NCBI RefSeq assembly: GCF_000819865.1
Contig: NZ_CDDF01000005.1
Span: 293,498-357,497, forward strand
Length of the DNA: 64,000 bases
Direction: 5' to 3'
Origin: Aeromonas eucrenophila
GTDB lineage: Bacteria; Pseudomonadota; Gammaproteobacteria; Enterobacterales; Aeromonadaceae
Position 1 is the first letter of the stretch. Every line of letters starts with the position of its first letter. The position numbers were made by a program, and so were the translations under genes. Below, one piece after another: positions 40,022 through 48,039 of the stretch. The notes under the pieces are model-generated. The model was not told where the DNA came from and did no database searches. It was given only the letters and a program-made list of their open reading frames with translations.

Positions 40022-40789
40022 TCAGCTCAGCAGGCCTTCGATGACGATGGCCTGTCGGGCGGGGGAGGAGCTGGCGTGCAAGAGCGCCATGCTGACCGTC
40101 TCGTCCATCAGGGCGCGGGCCAGCCGGGTGAGGGGGCGCAGTTGCTCGGGGGCGAGCCCGCCTGGGATCGCCAGCAAGATGATGGTCTCCACCGGCCCCA
40201 TGGGAGAGCCCCACTCGATGGGCTCGGCACTGCTCAGAAGCGAGAGAGAGGGCTGGCGGATGGCGGGGCAGATCACATGGGGCATGGCGAGCCCCGGCCG
40301 GATGATGGTGGCGGCGAGCTGCTCCCGTGCACCAATGGCCTGCTCCAGCGCGGGCCTGTCGCGCACCAGCTCCCCCGGCAGCAAGTCCACCAGCACCCTC
40401 AGCGCCAGGGCCTTGTCGAGGGGGGCGTTGGCGTGGCCGAGTTGGGCGAGGGAGAAGCAGTAATCGGGCAGGGCGAGGCCAAGGCGCTGCTCGGCCTGGG
40501 CGGCGGTGGCGGGTCGACCGAGGGGCTGGCCCAACTCCCCGCACCAGCAGGTGAAGGCCATGTGGGCGAGCTCCGCATCCAGCCCCTCGATCAGCAGCTG
40601 GCAGAGATCCCCGGGCTGGGTGGCCAGGGTGAGCAGGGCGAGCTGGTTGGCCGCTCCGACGCTCTGGCGGCGGGTCACGTTGACGAACTGGATGTGGGCC
40701 TTGAACAGCCCGGCCAGTCGGCAGAGCTGCTTGGCCTGGGTGATGGTCAGGCCCTGGCGGCAGCAGAAGGTGAGCTCGCGGCGCAGCAT
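40022..40789 (-). CDS. Degenerate HPr-like domain fused to PTS EIIA (fructose type)
   Basis: A 255-residue protein. Residues 1-88 follow the HPr fold (GLxxxxAxQL, then LATQPGDLCQLLIEGLDAELA), but the phosphorylatable His15 of HPr is Thr15 (RQGLTITQA). Residues about 110-250 are a fructose/mannitol-type EIIA with the active histidine kept, His171 in GLAMPHVIC. It starts directly after the EIIB stop (TAA then ATG, no gap), so the two are coupled. There is no EIIC gene in this unit; the next upstream gene is uhpT. A regulatory rather than transport role is plausible. Confidence 0.75.
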   Translation of the reverse strand: MLRRELTFCCRQGLTITQAKQLCRLAGLFKAHIQFVNVTRRQSVGAANQLALLTLATQPGDLCQLLIEGLDAELAHMAFTCWCGELGQPLGRPATAAQAEQRLGLALPDYCFSLAQLGHANAPLDKALALRVLVDLLPGELVRDRPALEQAIGAREQLAATIIRPGLAMPHVICPAIRQPSLSLLSSAEPIEWGSPMGPVETIILLAIPGGLAPEQLRPLTRLARALMDETVSMALLHASSSPARQAIVIEGLLS

Positions 40790-41095
40790 TTAGGCGCCGC
40801 TGATGGACGCTTTGAGCACGGCGACTGCGTCGATCAGCACGGCTTCCAGCGGGACCTGGCGCAGGGGGCAGCCGAGGAAGCGCTCCTTCTGCTCTATCTC
40901 GATATCCGAGGCGATGAGCACCAGATCGGCGGCGGCGATGTCCCGGGCGGTCAGCACGTTCTCCAGCCCCATGGCGCCCTGGGTCTCGACCTTGATCTTC
41001 AGTCCCAGCTTGTCGGCGGCTTTTTGCAGCGCCTCGGCGGCCATGTAGGTGTGGGCGATGCCGGTGGGGCAGGCGGTGACGGCGAGGATCTTCAT
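40790..41095 (-). CDS. PTS fructose-type EIIB subunit
   Basis: A 101-residue cytosolic EIIB. The phosphorylated cysteine is Cys9 in AVTACPTGIAHTYMAAEAL, the standard fructose-family motif. VETQGAMGLENVLT is also typical. The open frame extends 38 codons upstream, but the conserved start is at 41095. It is the first of two genes, immediately followed by the HPr-EIIA fusion, and lies 210 bp after uhpT. Confidence 0.9.
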   Translation of the reverse strand: MKILAVTACPTGIAHTYMAAEALQKAADKLGLKIKVETQGAMGLENVLTARDIAAADLVLIASDIEIEQKERFLGCPLRQVPLEAVLIDAVAVLKASISGA

Positions 41096-41244
41096 GGGCT
41101 CTCGAAGCAAATTGAAGTGGGGCAACAAGATAGCGCCAAGGGCCTGATTTTGCCAAAGGTGCGGGCGAAAAGTGGGATCTTGGTGGCGCACTGGTGCCGC
41201 CTTATCCAAGGCTCGGCCCCGTTTGTGGATGATGGCGTCAAGAT

Positions 41245-41273
41245 AAAAAAACGGCCCGCCACAGGGCGAGCCG
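41245..41273 (-). terminator. Terminator of uhpT
   Basis: An interrupted 8-bp stem (CGGC-CGCC/GGCG-GCCG with one mismatch) and ACAG loop, followed on the minus strand by TTTTTTT. It separates uhpT from the EIIB gene. Confidence 0.75.
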
Positions 41274-41305
41274 AATGCACACTACGGAGTGAAACTCTTT
41301 GTCTA

Positions 41306-42712
41306 TCAGGCGGGCTGGGTCGCCAGCTCGGCGGCTTTCAGCTCGCGCTTGATACGGCGGATCTTGCGCTCCTCGGCCACGGCCACGCAGGCCATCAACA
41401 CCAGGCAGGCGGCGGCGGCCATGTCCAGCGCCGCGAAGGTGCCGTCCCAGCCGGTCAGGCCGAAGATGGGGGTGCCGTCGGCGATCATGCCCAGACCCAG
41501 CTTGGCGAAGCTGTCACCGATGAGGTAGGCGAAGGTGCCCTTGACCCCGTCGGCCACGCTGATGCCCTGTTTCGGCACGAAGCCCACGGCGGCGACGCCG
41601 ATCAGCAGCTGAGGGCCGAACACCAGGAAGCCCAGGGTGAACAGGGAGCCCAGGAACATGAACTGGGTGGTGGCGTGCTGATAGAGACCCAAGGTGGCGA
41701 TGATCAGCGCCAGTGCCACGCAGGCCACCAGACCGCGGCGACCGTTCGCCAGATCGGAGAGGTAACCCCACATCAGGGTACCGACCAGGGCGCCCACTTC
41801 GAAGAAGGTAAAGCCCTGGATGGCAATCTCCTTGGAGAAACCGAGCTCCTGGTGGGCGTAGACGGTGGACCACTGATCGATGCCGATACGCACCACATAG
41901 AGGAAGATGTTGGCGAAGCAGAGCAGCCAGATCACCTTGTTCATCAGCACGTACTTGACGAAGATCTGGCCCTTGGTGAGCTTCTGCTCCTCGGTGGCGA
42001 TGTCCTCTTCGCTGGCGACCTCGTCAAACAGCTCCTCCACCTTGCCAAGGCCATAGGCCTCCGGCGAATCGTTGCCAAAGCGCAGGCCGATAAAGCCGAC
42101 GATGAGGGCGATGATGGACGGGAAGATGAACATGCCGAGCACGTTGCCATCGAACAGGTAGTTGGCACCGAACAGCGCCACCCCGGCCGCACCGGCGCCG
42201 CCCACGTTGTGGGAGAGGTTCCACATGCCGAGGTAGGTTCCGCGCTTGTTGCGGGGGGTCCACTTGGTGATGGTGGAGTAGCTGCAGGAGCCGCCACAGC
42301 TCTGGAAGAAGCCGCTCAGGGCATAGAAGAAGATCATGAAGTAGAGGCTAAATCCGGTGCCGCCCATGCTGGCGCTGAAGCCCAGCATGCAGAGGGCGGA
42401 GAGGATCAGCATCAGCGGCAGGAACTGCTTGGTGTTCTTGCCGTCGGCATAGTAGGAGACGATGGTCTTGCCCACCCCGTAGGTGATGGAGAAGCCAAGG
42501 CCTATCATGCCGAGCTCGGTCATGGAGAGACCGTACTCCTGGATCATGTCGTTCTGCGCAATGTTGAAGTTCTTGCGGATCAGATACATGGTCAGATAGC
42601 CAATAAATACAACCAGATAAGATTGCATAAAGGGCTTGAACCAGAGCTTGCGCCGGGCTTCGACCGGCAGGTCCAGGGTGGGGACCCGGACCTGTTGGAG
42701 CAATTTCAACAT
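41306..42712 (-). CDS. uhpT: Hexose-6-phosphate:phosphate antiporter UhpT
   Basis: A 468-residue, 12-helix MFS antiporter that takes up glucose-6-phosphate and related sugar phosphates in exchange for phosphate. It is very close to E. coli UhpT (463), for example [20 protein letters not shown] and [19 protein letters not shown]. The uhpABC regulatory genes that accompany uhpT in E. coli are not beside it. A candidate CRP site lies about 280 bp upstream. It sits among PTS genes. Confidence 0.96.
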   Translation of the reverse strand: MLKLLQQVRVPTLDLPVEARRKLWFKPFMQSYLVVFIGYLTMYLIRKNFNIAQNDMIQEYGLSMTELGMIGLGFSITYGVGKTIVSYYADGKNTKQFLPLMLILSALCMLGFSASMGGTGFSLYFMIFFYALSGFFQSCGGSCSYSTITKWTPRNKRGTYLGMWNLSHNVGGAGAAGVALFGANYLFDGNVLGMFIFPSIIALIVGFIGLRFGNDSPEAYGLGKVEELFDEVASEEDIATEEQKLTKGQIFVKYVLMNKVIWLLCFANIFLYVVRIGIDQWSTVYAHQELGFSKEIAIQGFTFFEVGALVGTLMWGYLSDLANGRRGLVACVALALIIATLGLYQHATTQFMFLGSLFTLGFLVFGPQLLIGVAAVGFVPKQGISVADGVKGTFAYLIGDSFAKLGLGMIADGTPIFGLTGWDGTFAALDMAAAACLVLMACVAVAEERKIRRIKRELKAAELATQPA

Positions 42713-42993
42713 CTTCGTTCATCCTCTGCGAGATAGACGGAATTTCCGCCGCGCCCCTCGTTTATTCAGTGGTTGATGCTTCAACCGGTTATAAGAGGTC
42801 ACGCCACGGAAAGGCCAACGGGGAAGCAGGGCTGCCCAGTCGATTGAACCTGTGCCCGGCACCTTGCGTCTGCGAAGGGGCGGGTCACTACATCAGGTGG
42901 GACGACTGTAATGAGGTGCCGCCGGGAGGGCGTGAGAGCCATCCCTAGGGGAGATAGGAAAATTTCCTAGTTTGGCGGGATCTGGCCGCGAAG

Positions 42994-43009
42994 TGTGAAG
43001 GGGATCACG
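42994..43009. promoter_or_regulatory. Candidate CRP site upstream of uhpT
   Basis: TGTGAAGGGGATCACG matches the CRP consensus TGTGA-N6-TCACA at 9 of 10 positions. E. coli uhpT needs CRP together with UhpA. Confidence 0.5.
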
Positions 43010-43087
43010 GGATGGCTGGTCGATAAGCGGGTCTGTGTGTTGTGGGAGGGAAGCTGCACGCCTCGGCGAACAGGCACTAGAGGCAAT

Positions 43088-43116
43088 AAAAAAGAGGCCA
43101 CCCTGGGGTGGCCTCT
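43088..43116 (-). terminator. Terminator of the EIIABC gene
   Basis: A 10-bp stem (AGAGGCCACC/GGTGGCCTCT) with a 4-nt loop, followed on the minus strand by TTTTTTT. Confidence 0.92.
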
Positions 43117-43147
43117 GGCGATCTGTGAGAAGCGATAGGTGAGAACC

Positions 43148-45052
43148 TCAGGCGGCCTTGGCCAGCGCGGTTTCGTCCGTCTTCTTCACCCGCAGTTTTT
43201 TCAGGGCAACCGCCACCACGCCGGTGACGATGGCGCCACAGATCATGCAGAGCAGGGCCAGCAGCGGCTTGTTGACGGCACCCAGCAGGGCCACGATGGG
43301 GCCACCGTGGGCCACGCTGTTGGTGATGCCAAACAGGAAGGCCATCACGGCGGCTGTCATGCTGCCCAGCACGTTGGCCGGAATGACGGCGAGCGGGTCA
43401 CGGGCGGCGAACGGAATGGCCCCCTCGGAGATCCCCACCAGGCCCATGGCACCGGCGGCCTTGCCTGCCTCGATCTCGGAGGCATCGAAGATCCCCATCT
43501 TGCGACCGAGCACGGTGGCGAGCGACATGCCGAGCGGCGCGGCCGGGATGGCGCAGGCCATGGCCCCCATGAACTGGGTCTGGCCGGAGGCTATCATGCC
43601 CACCGAGAACAGGAAGGCCACCTTGTTGACCGGGCCACCCATGTCAAAGCCCGCCATGCCCCCCAGCACTATGCCCAGCAGCACCAGGCTGCCGCCGCTC
43701 ATGGAGAGCAGCATGGCGTTCAGGCCTGTCATCATGTCGGCTATGGGGGCACCGATGATGAAGATGAAGACGGCGGCGATAAACAGCGACCCGACGATGG
43801 GGGCGATCAGGATGGGCACCAGCGGCTGCACCATCTTGTGGTACTGGCGGGTGGCAATCCAGCGCACCAGATAACCGACCAAGAGGCCCGCGATGATGGC
43901 ACCGATGAAGCCGGTACCGGCGTCGGCACCGTAGAAGCTGCCGTTGTTGGCAATCCAGCCGCCGATAAAGCCCGGGGCCAGGGCGGGGCGATCACCGATG
44001 GCGTAGGCGATGTAACCGGCCAGGATGGGGATCATCAGGGTGAAGGCGGCCACGCCCACGTTGAGGATCTGGTTCCACATGCTCCCTGCCGGGATCTGCA
44101 TGCCGCTCGGGGTCGGATCCCCGCCGATGGCAAGCGCCAGGGCAATCAGCAAGCCCCCCGTGACCACGAAGGGGATCATATGGGAGACGCCGTTCATCAG
44201 ATAGCGGTAGAGATCGGAGCTGCCGCCCGCGCTCTTCTCCTCGCTCTTGCGCTCATCCTTGTCCGCCACGTAGGCGGGGGCCTTGAGCGCCTGCTCGATC
44301 AGTCCCTTGCCATCCTTGATGGGGGCCTTGACCCCGGTCTTGATCAGCGGCTTGCCGTTGAAGCGGGCCATGTCCACCTGCTTGTCGCAGGCGACGACGA
44401 TGGCGCTGGCGCGGGCAATTTCGGCCGCGGTCGGGCTGTTCTTGACGCCGATGGAGCCGTTGGTCTCCACCTTCACCTCGTAACCCAGCTCCTTGGCGGC
44501 GCGTTCAAGTGACTCGGCGGCGAGATAGGTGTGGGCTATGCCGGCGGGGCAGCCGGTGACGCCGATGATGAAGCCCTTGTCGGCAGCCGGGGCGGCTTGC
44601 TCCTCTTTCTTCTCGAGCAGCAAGGCCAGCGCGGCGGCCGGGGTCTTGGCGGCCAGCAGTTTGGCGATAAAGCCCTCTTCGATCAGCTTGGCGGAGAGCT
44701 CGGCCAACACCTCGATATGGTGGTTGGCGCCACCGGCCGGGGAGGCAATCATGAAGAACAACTTGGAGGGCTTGCCATCCTCGGCGCCGTAGTCGATGCC
44801 GGCGCGGCTGATGCCGATGGCCACCGCCGGGGTGCTCACCGCGGCGCTCTTGGCGTGGGGCAGGGCAACGCCCTCCTCGAAGCCGGTGTTGTCCAGCGCT
44901 TCCCGGGCCCACAGATCCTGGATGAACTGCTGCTCATCGCTGACCTTGCCCTGGGAGACCAGCAGGCGAGCCATCTCGCTGAAGACCTCCTCCTTACGGG
45001 TGGCCTTTAAATCGAGCGCGATCAGCTGCTCGTTGATAAGGGTGGTGATCAT
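43148..45052 (-). CDS. PTS fructose-family permease, domain order EIIA-EIIB-EIIC
   Basis: A 634-residue inner-membrane sugar permease that phosphorylates its substrate during uptake. EIIA (about 1-150) carries His66 in GVALPHAKS. EIIB (about 158-260) carries Cys168 in GVTGCPAGIAHTY. EIIC (about 285-620) has about nine membrane helices and the conserved GFDMGGPVNKVAF and GISEGAIPFAARDP. Sugar specificity (fructose, mannose or mannosylglycerate type) cannot be fixed from sequence alone. No fruK or fruB is adjacent. The start at 45052 fits the EIIA N-terminus; a longer frame upstream is unconserved. A CRP-like site lies 163 bp upstream. Confidence 0.9.
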   Translation of the reverse strand: MITTLINEQLIALDLKATRKEEVFSEMARLLVSQGKVSDEQQFIQDLWAREALDNTGFEEGVALPHAKSAAVSTPAVAIGISRAGIDYGAEDGKPSKLFFMIASPAGGANHHIEVLAELSAKLIEEGFIAKLLAAKTPAAALALLLEKKEEQAAPAADKGFIIGVTGCPAGIAHTYLAAESLERAAKELGYEVKVETNGSIGVKNSPTAAEIARASAIVVACDKQVDMARFNGKPLIKTGVKAPIKDGKGLIEQALKAPAYVADKDERKSEEKSAGGSSDLYRYLMNGVSHMIPFVVTGGLLIALALAIGGDPTPSGMQIPAGSMWNQILNVGVAAFTLMIPILAGYIAYAIGDRPALAPGFIGGWIANNGSFYGADAGTGFIGAIIAGLLVGYLVRWIATRQYHKMVQPLVPILIAPIVGSLFIAAVFIFIIGAPIADMMTGLNAMLLSMSGGSLVLLGIVLGGMAGFDMGGPVNKVAFLFSVGMIASGQTQFMGAMACAIPAAPLGMSLATVLGRKMGIFDASEIEAGKAAGAMGLVGISEGAIPFAARDPLAVIPANVLGSMTAAVMAFLFGITNSVAHGGPIVALLGAVNKPLLALLCMICGAIVTGVVAVALKKLRVKKTDETALAKAA

Positions 45053-45508
45053 GGTGTTCTCCCCGCTCCTTGCTGGAGCCTGTTGGCATCGCTTCCCGGG
45101 TCGAATCCCGGGACATGCAGACAAATTTGACCCTCTTATTATGGTGGGAGCATGGTCATCGCCCTATCGGACAAAACTGCGAAATACTGGATATTTGTGC
45201 GCTTTAACCCTGAGTGTGATCCGGATCTCAACGCAGGATGGTCAGTGAAATGGGTGAAGCCTGAGTTACAGGCTACTTTATTATTCATATAAATCAGTTT
45301 GTTGTGTTTTATGATGAGAGCCTTACCCCACCATTTCCTGATCTTCAGTTGAGCAAATGGAATACAGGTTTCTGTAAATTTGTGAGGTCGATATGTACGC
45401 TGGGATGTGAGCCGGCGCACATAAATGGCCGTCATGGGGGGAGAAGAGGGGAGAGCGAGGTGGAGAAAAGTCCTGGGCCATCGGAGGAATGGCCATATGG
45501 ATGGCGGG
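45053..45508. other. Intergenic region upstream of the EIIABC gene
   Basis: About 455 bp. It contains the CRP-like site and a segment (about 45125-45215) resembling the region upstream of the second PTS gene near 53876-53945. Open frames here have no ribosome-binding site or family resemblance. Confidence 0.5.
45215..45230. promoter_or_regulatory. Candidate CRP site upstream of the EIIABC gene
   Basis: TGTGATCCGGATCTCA matches TGTGA-N6-TCACA at 9 of 10 positions, 163 bp before the start codon. Confidence 0.5.
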
Positions 45509-45966
45509 TTAGAAATAGGTTGGCGGCACAGCTGAATAGTGCGGGAGCCCAAGAGAGGAGAACATGCAATCACCACTCTGGATGCGCCTGTACCCCAGCT
45601 TCTCGTAGTAGTGATGGTCGATATCCGCATGCAGAAAAGTCGCGACTGTATTGGGAGCACTCAGGAGCATGTCTGTCACACCGCGCAGCAGATGGGAGCC
45701 AAACCCTTTCCCCTCATCGCCGGGTCCGTTGCCAGGGAGCCGATACCAACGCAGCCTTGGCCGAGGCCAAATTGGTTGCGGTAGACGATAAGGGACGAGA
45801 CGGGCCGCTTATCGACAACCAGCAGAAACCAAACACCCGACTGGTATTTTTTACTGCGTTGGCAGCTTGCGAGATATTCAGTTGGCGCAAGCGCACCACC
45901 CCAGGCATCAAACCCCATCCAGTAGATGGCATCCAGCTCATGGTGGCCGGCTTTTCTTATTTGCAT
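45509..45966 (-). pseudogene. GNAT acetyltransferase gene with a frameshift
   Basis: Minus-strand frame one gives a GNAT N-terminus (MQIRKAGHHELDAIYWMGFD) through the acetyl-CoA loop DPAMRGKG, then a stop. From that point another frame continues GSHLLRGVTDMLL, then FLHADIDHHYYEKLGYRRI and SGDCMFSSLGLPH, ending at TAA (45509-45511). Restoring one G in the GGG run (CCC at 45704-45706 on the plus strand) joins both halves into a normal 152-residue GNAT. The gene is therefore one base short: a real mutation or a sequencing error. Confidence 0.85.
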
Positions 45967-46056
45967 CAGCTATTCACTCCGTCGTGAGAATGGCAGCGTA
46001 ATATGCTGTATTTGTGCTCCCTACGATGCTCGATGCTGCTATGGTGTTCTTTCTCT

Positions 46057-46323
46057 TTATTCGCCGCCAACCCTGTTATTTTCCCCTGATTTCTTTCGAA
46101 TGTTCATCAAGTGATGGAAAAGCCATGTTATCCCCGCATAAACAGCGGCAGAGAAAACAATGACCAGATAGAGGCGACCGGCCGCTGGCGAGAACAAGTC
46201 CATATGAAAATCTTGCCGGATAAATTCAGGGATCAAGCCGACAGGTACCGTAATGGCTAGACCGGATTTAAAGGCAGAAAGAAACACCCTTTGAGGTGCT
46301 TGAGCCGGCTCATTTTTACCCAT
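46057..46323 (-). CDS. Small membrane protein, unknown
   Basis: An 88-residue protein with two hydrophobic segments, about 14-32 (LSAFKSGLAITVPVGLI) and about 50-70 (LYLVIVFSAAVYAGITWLF). It ends in a basic tail (NIRKKSGENN). No ribosome-binding site is obvious before the ATG at 46323. I do not recognise a family. Neighbours are the frameshifted GNAT gene and a zinc-ribbon protein gene, all on the minus strand, so this is a stretch of small accessory genes. Confidence 0.5.
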   Translation of the reverse strand: MGKNEPAQAPQRVFLSAFKSGLAITVPVGLIPEFIRQDFHMDLFSPAAGRLYLVIVFSAAVYAGITWLFHHLMNIRKKSGENNRVGGE

Positions 46324-46601
46324 AACAATCTGTTACCGTTTTTGACAAGGAAGGATGGTGACTCGAAAAAGTAGGGGCCATCCGTTTTGAGATTTTTTGG
46401 TCAACCTTGGGGCCATTTCTTTCAGATCCAGTCTGCACAAACGCCAGGGGAAGGTTGAACCTGAGAAGCCCTGCATATTGAATCCCTCTCCAAAAATGCT
46501 TTGTGAGGACCATGGGTTCGATTTGCGCAGCGTAATTTGCTTTCTTCTGACTCAACTCAGGCGAGCCAGTCGTTCAGTGGTGCGCTGCTTTGGTTCCCGA
46601 C

Positions 46602-46865
46602 TCAATACTCGAGAAACTTCTCGCCGCAACGCTCGCAGATAAGATGCCGTACATTAGTAGTCTGATAGGCCAGGGTCTCGCCAAATGCCCAGTTGGTGAT
46701 GATGCTGGCACGAAAGGCTTGCCAGAAGGCCTTGCGCGGCTCCTTGGGCATGATGTCCTGGCTGTGGTCGCGGGGGACCAGCACCACCAGATGGTGGGTT
46801 TTGACCCCGCACAGGTTGCAGAGGTGGATCTCACTCTTTTCGCTCGGTTCACTCTGGGCTGTCAT
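46602..46865 (-). CDS. Small zinc-ribbon protein, unknown
   Basis: An 87-residue protein with two CxxC pairs, C16/C19 in HLCNLCGVKT and C77/C80 in ICERCGEKF, likely to bind one zinc ion. The middle part is helical, with KEPRKAFWQAF. The open frame continues 17 codons upstream, but the ATG at 46865 begins a plausible protein. Function is unknown. Confidence 0.6.
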   Translation of the reverse strand: MTAQSEPSEKSEIHLCNLCGVKTHHLVVLVPRDHSQDIMPKEPRKAFWQAFRASIITNWAFGETLAYQTTNVRHLICERCGEKFLEY

Positions 46866-47073
46866 GGCCGTATTCGCTCTCGATGTGGATGGCGAGCCCA
46901 TCATAATCTTTTCCACTTGGCTCTCAACTCCCCGTTCAGGGGCTGTGTCACGGCCTAGCCGGCTTGGGCGGTGTCGGGCTCAACGATTCAGCCCACCCGG
47001 CAGAACTGGGTGGGCTGAAGCCGGGATGCTTATGCCTGGGAGCGGGTATCTCAGTCCTACTCATGCTCGCGCA

Positions 47074-47520
47074 TCAATAAAACCATCCAGTTCTAAATGA
47101 AACGCCTGTGATGACAAACAGGATGGAGATAATGGTCACCGGGACAATATGCCACGCCATGGTGGTGAGGTTTTTCTCGGACAGATTTGGAATGACGCGA
47201 AACCTCGCACTCAGTGCGAAGCAGAGCGTCAAGGTCAGCAGCAACAGCTTCAACAGGATCGGGTGGGTGAGGGGATTGGAGAAGTCCAGCCACAGGCTGA
47301 GATCCGGCAGCATTCGGTAAGCCAAAAACAGACCCGTTATCACCTGAATGATGAGCGCCGGCATGCCGATCTTTTCGTAAACAGACTCGAACTCCAATAA
47401 CCTGGTGGGGGAGCGCTCTCTCAATACTTTTGGCAGTACGACCACCGACAGCACTATGTGGCCACCGGTCCAGATCGTGGCCGCCAATATATGTAACAAC
47501 AGTGCCAATCCGTACATCAT
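47074..47520 (-). CDS. CopD-like four-helix membrane protein
   Basis: A 148-residue integral membrane protein with four hydrophobic helices (about 3-27, 51-70, 85-108, 122-143). LALLLHILAATIWTGGHIVLSVVVLP, with its paired histidines H10 and H21, resembles the CopD copper-resistance family. A haem- or copper-related role is possible. It stands alone. A strong hairpin without T-run lies 75-85 nt past its stop. Confidence 0.7.
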   Translation of the reverse strand: MMYGLALLLHILAATIWTGGHIVLSVVVLPKVLRERSPTRLLEFESVYEKIGMPALIIQVITGLFLAYRMLPDLSLWLDFSNPLTHPILLKLLLLTLTLCFALSARFRVIPNLSEKNLTTMAWHIVPVTIISILFVITGVSFRTGWFY

Positions 47521-48039
47521 TCCCTCCGGTGATCTCTGTCTAGCTGTCTTTCATGAACCACCGCATCAGTCACCGGGGCATCCCATCTCATGGGGGAGCG
47601 CAGAGGTTGCAATGGGCTGGCATCCTGTTGGGATGACCCCATGGGCATTAGCGACCCTGTTTGGCCATCGGCTAAAGATGTTAACCAATGGCATGATTTC
47701 GCAAAACCGAATGCTGACTAAAAGCTGTTCAAGATCAATAAATAACTTCTGGGTGGGCGAGCTTGGTCGTTGCGGGCGGGCCATGGGATCGGAGGGCTAG
47801 GCCCCCGCCACCGCACTCATGGTCGCCGGGCCGATCTGGTTGAGAGGGGTCGGCTGCCCAGGATCCCCGGACTGGTCTGTCCTTATCTCCTTTCTTAACC
47901 CGCTCTGAATGCGCCGCGACTTTCGATGGACGGCGGCAGGGCCCATTGCTCTACTCCGCGAAAGAGTCAAATTGCTGCCGCGACAGGCAGCCCCGGTTCA
48001 TGAGTTGTGAGCCGGATCAGGGAATGAGTGGGAGTAGTG
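47521..48039. other. Intergenic region upstream of the Ig-repeat lipoprotein gene
   Basis: About 520 bp with no supported gene. It should hold divergent promoters for the CopD-like gene and the large lipoprotein gene. I see no clear operator or hairpin with a T-run. Confidence 0.45.

Larger units (their letters stand above)
42713..43147. other. Intergenic region upstream of uhpT
   Basis: About 435 bp without a gene. It holds the odd-centred palindrome TAGGAAAATTTCCTA (42955-42969), the CRP-like site just to its right, and the terminator of the upstream PTS gene at 43088-43116. The long leader suggests regulated uhpT expression. Confidence 0.55.

Noticed and set aside
40076..42736. 886-codon open frame on the plus strand
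   Set aside because: It is antisense to the HPr-EIIA, EIIB and uhpT genes, which have clear family sequence; its product is His/Gln/Gly-rich noise.
45139..45660. 173-codon open frame on the minus strand
   Set aside because: It is the third frame across the GNAT pseudogene and its upstream region; the conserved GNAT residues are in the other two frames.
46316..46555. 79-codon open frame on the minus strand
   Set aside because: It begins with TTG without a ribosome-binding site and shows no recognisable sequence; it overlaps the start of the small membrane protein gene.
46988..47020. Strong hairpin past the CopD-like gene as a terminator
   Set aside because: The 12-bp stem has no T-run on either strand, so an intrinsic terminator call is not supported.
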